From Alphaproteobacteria bacterium (GTDB lineage Bacteria; Pseudomonadota; Alphaproteobacteria; Bin95), in NCBI GenBank assembly GCA_022822125.1, contig JAJECF010000139.1, forward strand, positions 1 to 11,259: 11,259 nucleotides of DNA, in the 5' to 3' direction. Positions 1 to 7,842 of this stretch are shown here, piece after piece. Below the pieces are notes generated by a model. It saw only the letters and a program-made list of their open reading frames with translations, made no database searches and had not been told where the DNA came from. The position numbers and the translations under genes were made by a program. The first letter of the stretch is position 1. Each line of letters starts with the position of its first letter.

Positions 1-211
1 CGCTCGCCTCAAAACCGACCGCAGACACGACCCGCGACCCAATCAGGCCAGCCGCAGCGCCCCAAACGCAACGCAAACCTAAAACCGCATCCAAAATCTC
101 AGCCGCTATTCCTCAGAACCTCAATTCTGCAAGTGCCTCCACTATCCAATCATTTCAACAACTTGGCGAAACCGGAACCCGCAAAAATCGACACCGACTG
201 TTCAAGTTGGG
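1..211. other. Intergenic stretch, less GC-rich, no recognisable gene
   Basis: This stretch is visibly richer in A and T than the rest of the window, with runs of aaaacc and caacaa, and has no convincing coding signal on either strand. One minor point: on the minus strand, from the repeat boundary near 211 down to a TGA at 152-150, an open frame ends with about 20 residues (…QLEQSVSIFAGSGFAKLLK). It could be the last codons of a gene cut by the neighbouring repeat element. I do not recognise it and it may be chance. Confidence 0.5.
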
Positions 212-403
212 CCTGAGTAGCGACCGCGCCAGCGGGCGCGTATCGAAAGCCTGTCCTGAGCTTGTCGAAGGGGATGCCCCGCCGTCCCTCGATACGCGGC
301 TGGCGCCGCTACTCGGGATGAGGAGAGGCGCCGGGCGGATCGACGCAAAAAGGGGAAACCAGGCGGCATTTGCCCATGAGTTTCAACCCGGCGCCGTTGG
401 TAT
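212..403 (+). repeat. Dispersed repeat element, copy A (two inverted REP-like units plus tail)
   Basis: The left part carries a REP-like unit at 212-247 (CTGAGTAGCG … CGCGTATCGAA) and an inverted unit at 287-323, arranged like a BIME. A second common repeat motif (AGCCTGTCCTGAGCTTGTCG, from 248) sits between them. The tail (307-403) ends sharply at CCGTTGGTAT. The tail matches copy C (11047-11142, inverted) almost throughout. Most of the element matches copy B (10814-10965, same orientation), which lacks the 248-270 insert and has a shorter segment around 330-360. Minus-strand reading frames through it are repeat-derived and are not genes. No transposase is encoded, so any movement would have to be helped in trans. 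Confidence 0.85.
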
Positions 404-544
404 GAGGCCATGCGGCCGCTCCGCCGTGACGCCAGTTCGCCGCACGACGAATTTGACCCAGCATCCCGAGGCATCGACGAACAAAGTCTGGCCGTGAAGG
501 TCCAGCAATGTCTCAAGCCCGGGATCGGCGTCGGGCGCTGTCAT
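383..544 (-). pseudogene. Truncated DUF6516/TumE-like protein, N-terminal part only
   Basis: An ATG at 544 opens a 53-codon frame ending at TGA 385-383. The first 46 residues contain LETLLDLHGQT, GCWVKFVVRR and ITAERPHGL-type sequence (here VTAERPHGL). From memory this is how DUF6516 proteins begin; NCBI often names them TumE-family toxin-antitoxin components, usually a little over 100 residues long. The conserved continuation expected after PHG(L/I), roughly KYSLTLHD, is missing. Instead the frame enters the terminus of repeat copy A at ATACCAACGG and stops after seven repeat-encoded residues. The gene therefore seems to have been cut by the element. The rest is not seen beyond the repeat. 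The family call is by recognition only, on a short fragment, so it needs a profile search; the truncation itself is read directly. Confidence 0.6.
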
Positions 545-551
545 TGATTCA

Positions 552-572
552 GGTTATCACTTCCCGATAACC
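552..572. promoter_or_regulatory. Perfect inverted repeat, candidate operator
   Basis: GGTTATC and GATAACC form perfect 7-bp arms around a 7-base spacer (ACTTCCC). The repeat lies 7 bases upstream of the ATG of the truncated DUF6516-like gene and 30 bases beyond the yejF stop codon. Toxin-antitoxin genes are commonly autoregulated through such palindromes, so an operator is the favoured reading. A rho-independent terminator for the yej genes is less likely, because no T-run follows on the minus strand and the stem is AT-rich. Confidence 0.4.
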
Positions 573-602
573 ATTTGAAAGGAAAGCGCAAGACGCACCA
601 CC

Positions 603-2216
603 CTACCCCGCCTCCCGCGCCTCCAGGTCGAAGGCGGCGGCGAGGAGGGCTTTGGTGTAGTCGTCGCGGGGGGCCTCGAAGACGGTGCGCGCCGGCCCCT
701 GCTCCACCACCCGGCCCTCACGCATCACGATCAGCTCGTCGGCAAGCGCGCGCACGACCTTGAGGTCGTGGCTGATGAAGAGGTAAGCGAGGCCGTGGCG
801 GAGCTGGAGGTCGCGCAGCAGGTCCACGATCTGCGCCTGCACCGACATGTCGAGCGCCGAGGTCGGCTCGTCCAGCACCACGAAGCGCGGCTTCAGCACC
901 ATGGCGCGCGCGATCGCGATGCGCTGGCGCTGGCCGCCGGAGAACTCGTGCGGATAGCGGTCCGCCATCCGGGCCTCGAGGCCGACTTCCTCCAGCGCCT
1001 CCTCGACCGCCTGCCTGCGTGCGGCCGCGCCGCCGCCGATATCGTGAACGGCCAGCCCCTCGCCGACGATCTGGCCGACTGTCAACCGCGGCGAGAGCGA
1101 GCCGTAGGGGTCCTGGAAGACGATCTGCATTTCGCGCCTGAGCGGGCGGAGCGCCTTCCAGCCCTCGCCGTGGATCGGACGGCCGCCGAAGACGATGGCG
1201 CCGCGCGAGCGTTCGAGACGCAGCAACGCCAGCCCGAGCGTCGTCTTGCCGGAGCCGCTTTCGCCCACAACGCCCACCGTGCGGCCCTCGCGGACGGCGC
1301 AGGAGATGCCGTCCACGGCCTTGATATGGCCGATCGTGCGCCGGAGCGCGCCGCGCTTGACCGGGAACCAGACGCGCACATCGTCGGCCCGGATAACCTC
1401 CTCCGCGCCCTCCGGGGCCGGCGGCGGCTCGCCTTTGGGCTCGGCGGCCAGCAGGCGCTGCGTATAGGGGTGGCCCGCGCGCTCGAAGATGTCGTCCCGG
1501 CTGCCGCGCTCGACGATCTGGCCTTCCGTCATCACGCAGACCCGGTCGGCCATCTTGCGCACGATGGCGAGATTGTGGGTGATGAGCATGAGCGCCATGC
1601 CGCGCTCCGCCTGGAGGCGCTTCAGCAGGTCGAGGATCTGGGCCTGGATCGTCACGTCGAGCGCGGTGGTCGGCTCGTCGGCGATCAGCAGGTCCGGCTC
1701 GTTGGCGAGCGCCATGGCGATCATCACACGCTGGCGCTGGCCGCCGGAAAGCTGGTGCGGATAGCTGTCGAGCCGCTGCTCGGGATCGCGCAGGCCCACC
1801 TCGCGCAGCAGCTTCAGCGTCTCCGCCCGCGCCCGCTCGCGCGAGAGGCCCTTGTGCAGGAACAACGTCTCGCTCACCTGCCGCGCGACCGTGTGCAGCG
1901 GGTTGAGGGAGGTCATCGGCTCCTGGAAGATCATGGCGATGCGGTTGCCGCGCACCCGGCGCATGACATCCTCGCCCGCGCCCATCAGCTCCTGGCCGTC
2001 GAAGCGGATGCGCCCTGAGGGATGCGAGGCCGCCGGATAGGGCAGAAGCTGAAGCAGCGAAAGCGCGGTCACCGACTTGCCGGAGCCGCTTTCGCCCACC
2101 AGCGCCAGGGTCTCGCCGCGCTCGATGTCGAAGGAGACCCCGCGCACGGCGTGGACCTCTGCTTCGTGGCTGCGGAAATCGACCCGGAGATCCTCCACGG
2201 TGAGCAGCGCGCTCAT
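603..2216 (-). CDS. yejF: Peptide ABC transporter ATP-binding protein, YejF type
   Basis: A 537-residue cytoplasmic protein with two fused ATPase domains that powers the YejABEF peptide importer. NBD1: Walker A GESGSGKS at 41-48, Q-loop Gln98, signature LSGGQ at 156-160, Walker B LLIADEP at 176-182, switch His214, then the HPYTQRLL motif of oligopeptide/dipeptide transporter ATPases at 249-256. NBD2: Walker A GESGSGKT at 318-325, signature FSGGQ at 425-429, Walker B VVLDEP near 446-451, switch His483. Both sites look catalytically complete. E. coli YejF is about 530 residues, so the length fits. The frame stays open upstream, but the ATG at 2216 is chosen because it overlaps the yejE stop by 4 bp (ATGA) and gives the normal N-terminus. 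Last gene of the operon; nothing codirectional and intact follows it. Confidence 0.95.
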   Translation of the reverse strand: MSALLTVEDLRVDFRSHEAEVHAVRGVSFDIERGETLALVGESGSGKSVTALSLLQLLPYPAASHPSGRIRFDGQELMGAGEDVMRRVRGNRIAMIFQEPMTSLNPLHTVARQVSETLFLHKGLSRERARAETLKLLREVGLRDPEQRLDSYPHQLSGGQRQRVMIAMALANEPDLLIADEPTTALDVTIQAQILDLLKRLQAERGMALMLITHNLAIVRKMADRVCVMTEGQIVERGSRDDIFERAGHPYTQRLLAAEPKGEPPPAPEGAEEVIRADDVRVWFPVKRGALRRTIGHIKAVDGISCAVREGRTVGVVGESGSGKTTLGLALLRLERSRGAIVFGGRPIHGEGWKALRPLRREMQIVFQDPYGSLSPRLTVGQIVGEGLAVHDIGGGAAARRQAVEEALEEVGLEARMADRYPHEFSGGQRQRIAIARAMVLKPRFVVLDEPTSALDMSVQAQIVDLLRDLQLRHGLAYLFISHDLKVVRALADELIVMREGRVVEQGPARTVFEAPRDDYTKALLAAAFDLEAREAG

Positions 2217-3235
2217 CCCGCCACGCCCTTGCGCGGGTCGAAGGCGTCGCGCACCGCCTCGCCGACGAACACCAGCAGCGAGAGCAGCAGGGCGAGCGAG
2301 AAGAACGCGGTGAGCCCGAGCCAGGGCGCCTGGAGATTGGCTTTGCCCTGCGCCAGCAGCTCGCCGAGCGAGGCGGAGCCGACGGGCAGGCCGAAGCCGA
2401 GGAAGTCGAGGCCGGTCAGCGAGGTGATGGCGCCGATCAGCACGAAGGGCAGGAAGGTGATCGTGGCCACCATGGCGTTCGGCAGCACATGGCGGAAGAT
2501 GACGACGGCGTTGGAGACGCCGAGCGCGCGGGCGGCGCGCACATAGTCGAAATTGCGCGCCCGCAGGAATTCGGCGCGCACCAGCCCGACCAGCGCGATC
2601 CAGGAAAACAGCAGCAGCAGGCCGAGCAGCCACCAGAAGGTCGGCATGATGGTGCTGGCGAGGATGATGAGCAGGTAAAGCGTCGGCATGCTGCCCCAGA
2701 TTTCGATCATGCGCTGGCCGATTAGGTCGGTCCAGCCGCCGAAATAGCCCTGCACGGCCCCGGCCGCCACACCGATTATGCTGCTGAAGAGCGTGAGCGT
2801 CAGCCCGAACAGCACCGAGATGCGGAACCCGTAGATGAGGCGGGCCAGCACATCGCGGGCCTGGTCGTCCGTGCCGAGCCAGTGCGTCGCGTCGGGGGCG
2901 GAGGGCGCGGGCGTGGCCAGGTCCCAGGCGACGGTGCGGTAGTCATAGGGGATGAGCGGGTCCAGCATCCAGCCCTTCTCCGCGATCAGCTCGCGGACAT
3001 AGGGGTCGCGATAATCCGCCTCGGTCTCGAATTCGCCGCCGAAAACGGTCTCCGGATAGCGTTCGAACACGGGCATGTAGAGCCCGCCGTCATAGAAGAC
3101 GAGGAAGGGCCTGTCATTGGCGATGAATTCCGCCCCGAGCGAGAGGATGAACAGCGCGAGGAAGATCCAGAGCGACCACCAGCCGCGCCGGTTGGCCCGG
3201 AAATTGGCGAGACGCCGACGGGTGAGCGGACTCAT
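2213..3235 (-). CDS. yejE: Peptide ABC transporter permease, YejE type
   Basis: A 340-residue inner-membrane permease, one of the two channel subunits of YejABEF. A basic N-terminus (RRRLANFRANRR) leads into a first membrane helix at about 20-39. A long loop follows (about 40-135), holding the THWLGTDDQARDVLARLIYGFR stretch typical of DppC/OppC/YejE proteins. Several further helices make up the binding-protein-dependent transport domain (about 137-335). The EAA loop that docks on the ATPase lies near 222-254 (AEFLRARNFDYVRAARALG, then HVLPN). Length equals that of the E. coli protein to within a residue or two. The stop overlaps the yejF start by 4 bp; the start is 8 bp after the yejB stop. 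Confidence 0.95.
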   Translation of the reverse strand: MSPLTRRRLANFRANRRGWWSLWIFLALFILSLGAEFIANDRPFLVFYDGGLYMPVFERYPETVFGGEFETEADYRDPYVRELIAEKGWMLDPLIPYDYRTVAWDLATPAPSAPDATHWLGTDDQARDVLARLIYGFRISVLFGLTLTLFSSIIGVAAGAVQGYFGGWTDLIGQRMIEIWGSMPTLYLLIILASTIMPTFWWLLGLLLLFSWIALVGLVRAEFLRARNFDYVRAARALGVSNAVVIFRHVLPNAMVATITFLPFVLIGAITSLTGLDFLGFGLPVGSASLGELLAQGKANLQAPWLGLTAFFSLALLLSLLVFVGEAVRDAFDPRKGVAG

Positions 3236-3243
3236 GGCCGTGC

Positions 3244-4332
3244 TCAGACCTGCCGCGTCTCGAAGTCGATGCGCGGGTCCACCAGCATGTAGGTAAGGTC
3301 GCCGATGAGCTGCATGACGAGGCCGAGAAGCGTGAAGAACCAGAGCGAGGCGAACATGATCGGGTAGTCGCGGTTGAGCGCCGCCTCGAAGCCGAGCAGG
3401 CCGAGCCCGTCCAGCGAAAAGATCGTCTCGATCAGCACCGCGCCGGTGAACAGCACGCCCACGAAAGCGGCCGGGAAGCCGGCAATGACGATCAGCATGG
3501 CGTTGCGGAACACATGGCCGTAGAGCACCCGGCGCGCCGTCAGGCCCTTGGCCCTCGCGGTCAGCACATATTGCTGGCCGATCTGGTCGAGGAAGGAGTT
3601 CTTGGTGAGCAGGGTCAGCGTCGCGAAGCCGCCGACCACCATCGCCGTGATCGGCAGCGCCAGATGCCAGAAATAGTCTGCGACCTGCGCATACCAGGGC
3701 CAGGCCTCCGCGCCCTCGGAGGCGAGCCCCTTCAGCGGGAACCAGTCGAGATAGCTGCCGCCGGCGAACAGCACCAGCAGCATGACCGCGAAGATGAAGG
3801 AGGGGATGGCGTTGCCGAACACGACGACCGCGCTCGTCCAGATGTCGAAGCGCGAGCCGTCGCGCACCGCCTTGGCGACGCCGAGCGGAATCGAGATGAG
3901 ATAGACCAGGAGCGTCGTCCAGAGGCCGAGCGAGATCGAGACCGGCATCTTCTCCAGCACGAGGTCCACGACGCGGCGGTCGCGGAAATAGCTTTCGCCG
4001 AAATCGAAGCTCAGATAGTCGCCGACCATCTTGAAGAAGCGCTCATGCACCGGCCTGTCGAAGCCGAAACGCTTCTCCAGCTCCGCGATATAGGCGGGGT
4101 CGAGACCCTGCGCGCCCCGGTAACGGCTGTCGGAGCTCTCCGCGCTGCGGACGATCTCGCCGCCGCCGCGCGTCACCCGCTCCATCGCGGCGTCGCCATA
4201 GCCTTCCAGTTGCGCAATCGCCTGGTCGATGGGCCCGCCGGGCGCAAACTGGATGACGATGAAATTGATGAGGATAATGCCGAGGAAGGTCGGCGCCATG
4301 AGCGCGATGCGGCGCAGGATATAGGCTGCCAT
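3244..4332 (-). CDS. yejB: Peptide ABC transporter permease, YejB type
   Basis: A 362-residue inner-membrane permease, partner of YejE. It starts with the classic MAAYILRRI… leader and a first helix at about 9-29, followed by FAPGGP, as in DppB/OppB/YejB proteins. The extended periplasmic region at about 35-110 (including the LEGYGDAAMERVTRGGGE stretch) is the YejB-type insertion not found in plain DppB. The transport domain follows, with the EAA loop at about 244-277 (TARAKGL, then HVFRNAM). E. coli YejB is about 364 residues. Lies 21 bp after the yejA stop. No strong Shine-Dalgarno is visible; the start is set by homology. Confidence 0.94.
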   Translation of the reverse strand: MAAYILRRIALMAPTFLGIILINFIVIQFAPGGPIDQAIAQLEGYGDAAMERVTRGGGEIVRSAESSDSRYRGAQGLDPAYIAELEKRFGFDRPVHERFFKMVGDYLSFDFGESYFRDRRVVDLVLEKMPVSISLGLWTTLLVYLISIPLGVAKAVRDGSRFDIWTSAVVVFGNAIPSFIFAVMLLVLFAGGSYLDWFPLKGLASEGAEAWPWYAQVADYFWHLALPITAMVVGGFATLTLLTKNSFLDQIGQQYVLTARAKGLTARRVLYGHVFRNAMLIVIAGFPAAFVGVLFTGAVLIETIFSLDGLGLLGFEAALNRDYPIMFASLWFFTLLGLVMQLIGDLTYMLVDPRIDFETRQV

Positions 4333-4353
4333 CGGCCGGCTTCGAACGCCGGG

Positions 4354-6171
4354 TCAGCCGCCGCGCGCCGCTTCGAGCGCAGCGGCCTTTTCGGGGTCGA
4401 ACCACCAGCGGTTGGTATTGACGCCGTCCATGGGCACGACCGGCGGGCGCCCGAATTTGTCCCAGTAGAGGACGCGGTCGGCGGAAGTGTGCCAGTTCGG
4501 GATGACCCAGTAACCGTGCAGCAGCACACGGTCGAGCGCCCTTGTGCGATAGACCAGTTCCTCGCGGTCGGGGGCGGCGATCAGGCTTTCGATGAGGGCG
4601 TCCACCGCCGGATCGGCGATACCGACGGAATTGCGGCTGGCGAACTGGCCGGCGGCGGCAGAGCCCCAATAGTCCCGCTGCTCGTTGCCGGGCGAATGGC
4701 TTTGCCCCCAGCCGCCGACGATCATGTCGAAATCGCGCCCGCGCACGCGCTGCGAATATTGCGAGGGGTCCACGAGGCGGATGCGGGCTTCGACGCCAAG
4801 CCGCTTCAGATTGCGCGCAAAAGGCAGGAACACGCGCTCGAAGGCCGGGCTCCGTATCAGGATCTCGAACGCCATCGGCTTGCCGGTTTGCCCGTGGACC
4901 AGATTCAGGTCCCGGAGCTCCCAGCCCGCTTCCTTCAGCAGGCGGATCGCGGCGCGGTAATTCCCGCGCGGCCAGCCCTTGCCGTCGGTCTTCGGCAGTT
5001 CGAACGGCTCGGTGAAGACCTCCGGCGGCAGGCTGCCGCGCCAGGGTTCCAGAAGCGCCAGCTCGCGGCCTTCGGGCAGGCCGGAGGAGGCCAGCTCCGA
5101 GTTGTCGAAATAGCTCCCCGTGCGCTTGTAGATGCCGTAGAACAGCGTCCGGTTCGACCACTCGAAATCGAAGGCGTAGCCGAGCGCGCGGCGCACCCGC
5201 CGGTCCTTGAAGATGTCGCGCCGGGTATTGAAGACAAAGGCCTGCATCGGCGCGACGCGCCCATGCTCGATGCTTTCCTTCTTCAGCCAGCCCTTCCGCG
5301 CCGCCTCGATGTCGTATTCCGTCGCCCAGGACTTGGAGATGTTTTCCTGCCGGTAGTCGATATCGCCGGATTTGAGCGCTTCGCGGATCGGCGTTGCGTC
5401 GCGGTAATATTCGTAGCGGATGCGGTCGAAATTGCCGGTGCCGCGCCGGACCGGCAGATCCCTGCCCCAATAGTCATCGACGCGCTCCAGCTCGAGATAA
5501 CGCCCCGTCTCGAAGGAGGCGACGCGATAGGGGCCGCTGCCGAGCGGCGGGTCGAGCGTCGTCGCCTGGAAGTCGCGTCCCTCCCAGTAATGCTTCGGCA
5601 GGATCGGGATCTGGCCGACGATGAGCGGCAATTCGCGGTTGGGGCCGCCGGAGAAACGGAACCGGACGCTGCGCGGCCCCGTTTTTTCGCCCTTGCCGAC
5701 ATCGCGGTAATAGTGGCGGTAGAAAGGCTCGCCCTGGGTCTTCAACAACTCCAGCGAGAAGATGACATCCTCGACCGTGATCGGCCTGCCATCGTGCCAG
5801 CGTGCTTCCTCGCGCAGATGGAAGACGACCCAGGACCGGTCGTCCGGCCATTCCATGCTCTCGGCGATCAGGCCGTATTCGGTGAACGGTTCGTCGGCGC
5901 TGCTGGTCATCAGCGTCTCGACCGGGTTGGCCATGCCGGCGGCATTGCCCTTGCCGTTATAGGGGTTGAAGCTGTCGAAACTGCCCTGCACGCCGAACCG
6001 GATGACGCCGCCCTTTGGAGCCTCCGGGTTCACATAGTCGAAATGCGGGAACCCGGCCCGGTATTTCGGTTCGCCGTGCATGGCGATGGCATGGGCGCGA
6101 TGGACCGTCTCGGCGCGGCCATCGACCGGAACGAAAGCCGCGCACAGCAGAAGGACGAAAAGCGTTCGCAT
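4354..6171 (-). CDS. yejA: Periplasmic peptide-binding protein, YejA type (SBP family 5)
   Basis: A 605-residue extracytoplasmic solute-binding protein of the SBP_bac_5 family. It has a Sec signal peptide: MRT, a hydrophobic stretch FVLLLCAAF, and a likely cleavage after Ala20 (GRA|ET). Family hallmarks are FPHFDYVNPEAPKGG at 41-55, GSFDSFNPY near 63-71, and the HLREEARWHDGRPITVEDV segment near 118-136. E. coli YejA is about 604 residues. In enterobacteria YejABEF takes up peptides and microcin C; in Sinorhizobium and Brucella it affects handling of host antimicrobial peptides. Whether this copy imports peptides or a substrate of the upstream enzymes is unknown. It begins 48 bp after the ThDP-enzyme stop. 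No clear Shine-Dalgarno precedes the ATG, and a separate promoter is not obvious in that gap. Confidence 0.94.
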   Translation of the reverse strand: MRTLFVLLLCAAFVPVDGRAETVHRAHAIAMHGEPKYRAGFPHFDYVNPEAPKGGVIRFGVQGSFDSFNPYNGKGNAAGMANPVETLMTSSADEPFTEYGLIAESMEWPDDRSWVVFHLREEARWHDGRPITVEDVIFSLELLKTQGEPFYRHYYRDVGKGEKTGPRSVRFRFSGGPNRELPLIVGQIPILPKHYWEGRDFQATTLDPPLGSGPYRVASFETGRYLELERVDDYWGRDLPVRRGTGNFDRIRYEYYRDATPIREALKSGDIDYRQENISKSWATEYDIEAARKGWLKKESIEHGRVAPMQAFVFNTRRDIFKDRRVRRALGYAFDFEWSNRTLFYGIYKRTGSYFDNSELASSGLPEGRELALLEPWRGSLPPEVFTEPFELPKTDGKGWPRGNYRAAIRLLKEAGWELRDLNLVHGQTGKPMAFEILIRSPAFERVFLPFARNLKRLGVEARIRLVDPSQYSQRVRGRDFDMIVGGWGQSHSPGNEQRDYWGSAAAGQFASRNSVGIADPAVDALIESLIAAPDREELVYRTRALDRVLLHGYWVIPNWHTSADRVLYWDKFGRPPVVPMDGVNTNRWWFDPEKAAALEAARGG

Positions 6172-6219
6172 AGCGGCGATTATGCGGCCCGGTCCCGAGA
6201 CGGTCCAGTTACGGTTATG

Positions 6220-7758
6220 TCAGAGCACCGCCTCGATCAGATAGGGGCCGCGCTGGGAATTGGCGCGGCCGAGGGCGCGGATGAGGCCCTCGCAGTCCTC
6301 GGCGCGCTCGCCCTCCACGCCCATGCCGCGCGCCATGTCGACGAAATTCATGTCGGGACGGCCGATATCCAGCATGTCCAGCGCCTTCCGGCCCGGATTG
6401 CCGGCGCCGACATTGGCGAGCTCGCCCTTGAGGATCTGGTAGGTGCGGTTGGCCCAGATCACGACGGTGACGTCGAGGCTCTCGCGCGCCATCGTCCACA
6501 GCGCCTGGATCGTGTACATCGCGCTGCCGTCGCCGATCATCGCCAGCACCTTGCGGTCCGGGCAGGCGATGGCCGCGCCCACCGCGCAGGGGCCGCCATA
6601 GCCGATGGAGCCGCCCATGTTCTGCAGCCAGTCATGCGGCGGTGCGCCGGCCGTCAACGGGTAGAAGCCGCGCCCGGTGGTCACGGACTCGTCCACGCAG
6701 ATCGCGTTTTCCGGGATGGCGTTGCCGAGAATGGCGGCGAGCTTGTCGAGGTCGAACGCGCCCGTCGGCAGGTCCGGCCGGAAGGGCTTCTGCACCGGCG
6801 CATCCTCCGCCCGCGCGCCCAGCCGGTCGGCGAGGCGCTCGAGCGCGTCCAACTGGTCCTCCTCGATGGCAGCCAGCTTCCGGATTTCGCAGCCCTCGGA
6901 GGTCACGACGCTCGGCCGGTCGGGATAGCCGAAAAACGCGACCGGGGCCTTCGCGCCGACCAGCACCATGCGGCGCACGCCCTTCAACTGCTCGACCGCC
7001 TGCAGCACCGGGAAGGGCACCCGGCCGACCGGCACCCGGCCCGCGCCGCGCTGGAGCACGGCATTGGAGGTCTGGGCGAGCAGGGCCGAGCCGGTCTTCG
7101 CCGCTATAGCGCCCGCAAGCGCCAGGCCGCGCTCGGTCAGCGCCTCGCCGCCGAGCAGCAGCATGCAGCCATCGCCCATTGCTTCGGCCGCATCCGAGAC
7201 CGCATCTTCATCCACCTTCGCCGCCGGCGCGGCTTCGGGCAGGGCGGCCGCGCCGTTCGCCGCGTTCCAGGCCGTGTCGCCCGGCAGAATCAGCGTCGCA
7301 ATGCGCCCCGGCGCCGCCATCGCCTCCGCAATCGCCTGCGCCCCGTCTTCGGCGACGGTCGTGGAGTCGCGCGAAGTGTGGACCCAGTGCGACACGGGCC
7401 GGGCGATGCCTTCGATATCGGCGGTCAGCGGCGCATCGTGCTCGATATGGAAGGTGGCGTGCTCGCCGACGATATTGACGATGCCGGAATGCGCCTTCTT
7501 CGCGTTGTGCAGGTTGGCGACGGCATTGCCGAGCCCCGGCCCCAGATGCAGCAGCGTCGCCGACGGCCGCCGGGCCATGCGCCAGTAGCCGTCCGCCGCC
7601 CCCGACACCACGCCCTCGAACAGGCAGAGCACGGAGCGCATGCCGTCCACGCGGTCGAGCGCCGCCACGAAATGCATCTCCGAGGTGCCGGGATTGGTGA
7701 AGCAGACATCGACCCCGCCATTGACGAGCGTCGTAACGAGGCTTTCCGCGCCATTCAT
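6220..7758 (-). CDS. Thiamine-diphosphate enzyme, acetolactate-synthase-like
   Basis: A 512-residue member of the AHAS/benzoylformate-decarboxylase superfamily (COG0028 type). The N-terminal pyrimidine-binding domain has TNPGTSEMHF at 21-30 and the catalytic Glu48 in CLFEGVVSGAADGY, followed by HLGPGLGN at 71-78. A central domain spans about 185-310. The C-terminal pyrophosphate domain has SIGYGGPCAVGAAIA near 384-397 and the metal/ThDP motif GDG at 409-411 with its paired Asn437. It is shorter than true acetohydroxyacid synthase catalytic subunits (about 560-600), and no regulatory subunit gene lies nearby, so branched-chain amino-acid synthesis is doubtful. The presence of Glu48 argues against glyoxylate carboligase, which lacks it. 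It is probably a decarboxylase or carboligase acting on a 2-oxo acid from the cluster's pathway. The start overlaps the stop of the PuuE-like remnant by ATGA. Confidence 0.85.
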   Translation of the reverse strand: MNGAESLVTTLVNGGVDVCFTNPGTSEMHFVAALDRVDGMRSVLCLFEGVVSGAADGYWRMARRPSATLLHLGPGLGNAVANLHNAKKAHSGIVNIVGEHATFHIEHDAPLTADIEGIARPVSHWVHTSRDSTTVAEDGAQAIAEAMAAPGRIATLILPGDTAWNAANGAAALPEAAPAAKVDEDAVSDAAEAMGDGCMLLLGGEALTERGLALAGAIAAKTGSALLAQTSNAVLQRGAGRVPVGRVPFPVLQAVEQLKGVRRMVLVGAKAPVAFFGYPDRPSVVTSEGCEIRKLAAIEEDQLDALERLADRLGARAEDAPVQKPFRPDLPTGAFDLDKLAAILGNAIPENAICVDESVTTGRGFYPLTAGAPPHDWLQNMGGSIGYGGPCAVGAAIACPDRKVLAMIGDGSAMYTIQALWTMARESLDVTVVIWANRTYQILKGELANVGAGNPGRKALDMLDIGRPDMNFVDMARGMGVEGERAEDCEGLIRALGRANSQRGPYLIEAVL

Positions 7759-7835
7759 GGCCGTGCAGTCTCCAATAGCGTATCAGCGACCTCGTCCGAG
7801 GCCGCGTTCCAGAGTCTGTCGCTTTTCCCGCGAAA
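7755..7835 (-). pseudogene. C-terminal remnant of a third PuuE-like deacetylase-fold gene
   Basis: In the gap before the ThDP enzyme, a minus-strand frame from about 7835 reads …SDRLWNAASDEVADTLLETARP and stops at TGA 7757-7755. The C-terminal end of the intact neighbour at 8104-9015 reads RDGIWNATSDEIADLALEQARIV. Aligned without gaps, 13 of 21 residues agree, including WNA-SDE-AD. The other paralog ends similarly (GVWQATGSEIADW). The stop overlaps the ThDP-enzyme ATG as ATGA, just as intact genes in this operon overlap. This is best read as the surviving tail of a third paralog once coupled to the ThDP gene; the rest is gone or replaced by the small membrane-protein gene. It is too diverged from the neighbour to be a recent duplication. 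No start codon of its own is evident. Confidence 0.7.
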
Positions 7836-7842
7836 CCCGCGT

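Noticed and set aside
212..323. CRISPR array from the repeated CTGAGTAGCG … CGTATCGAA units
   Set aside because: Units are few, partly inverted, unevenly spaced and separated by other repeats, with no unique spacers of constant length and no cas gene; they are REP/BIME-like.
202..516. Minus-strand 104-codon frame at the left end, and similar frames at 207-497 and 10698-10967
   Set aside because: They run through the dispersed repeat and its REP units; the peptides are by-products of the repeat, appear at both ends of the window and have no domain.
552..572. Rho-independent terminator for yejF
   Set aside because: The stem is AT-rich with only 7 pairs, and no T-run follows in the direction of yej transcription, so an operator is preferred.
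2217..2633. N-terminal extension of yejF
   Set aside because: The frame is open by 139 more codons, but these lie inside yejE in another frame and give an Arg/Ala-rich nonsense sequence. The ATGA overlap start gives a standard YejF.
6220..7758. Glyoxylate carboligase in an allantoin pathway
   Set aside because: The PuuE-like neighbours suggested it, but Gcl lacks the conserved catalytic glutamate, which is present here as Glu48; the length is also shorter than Gcl.
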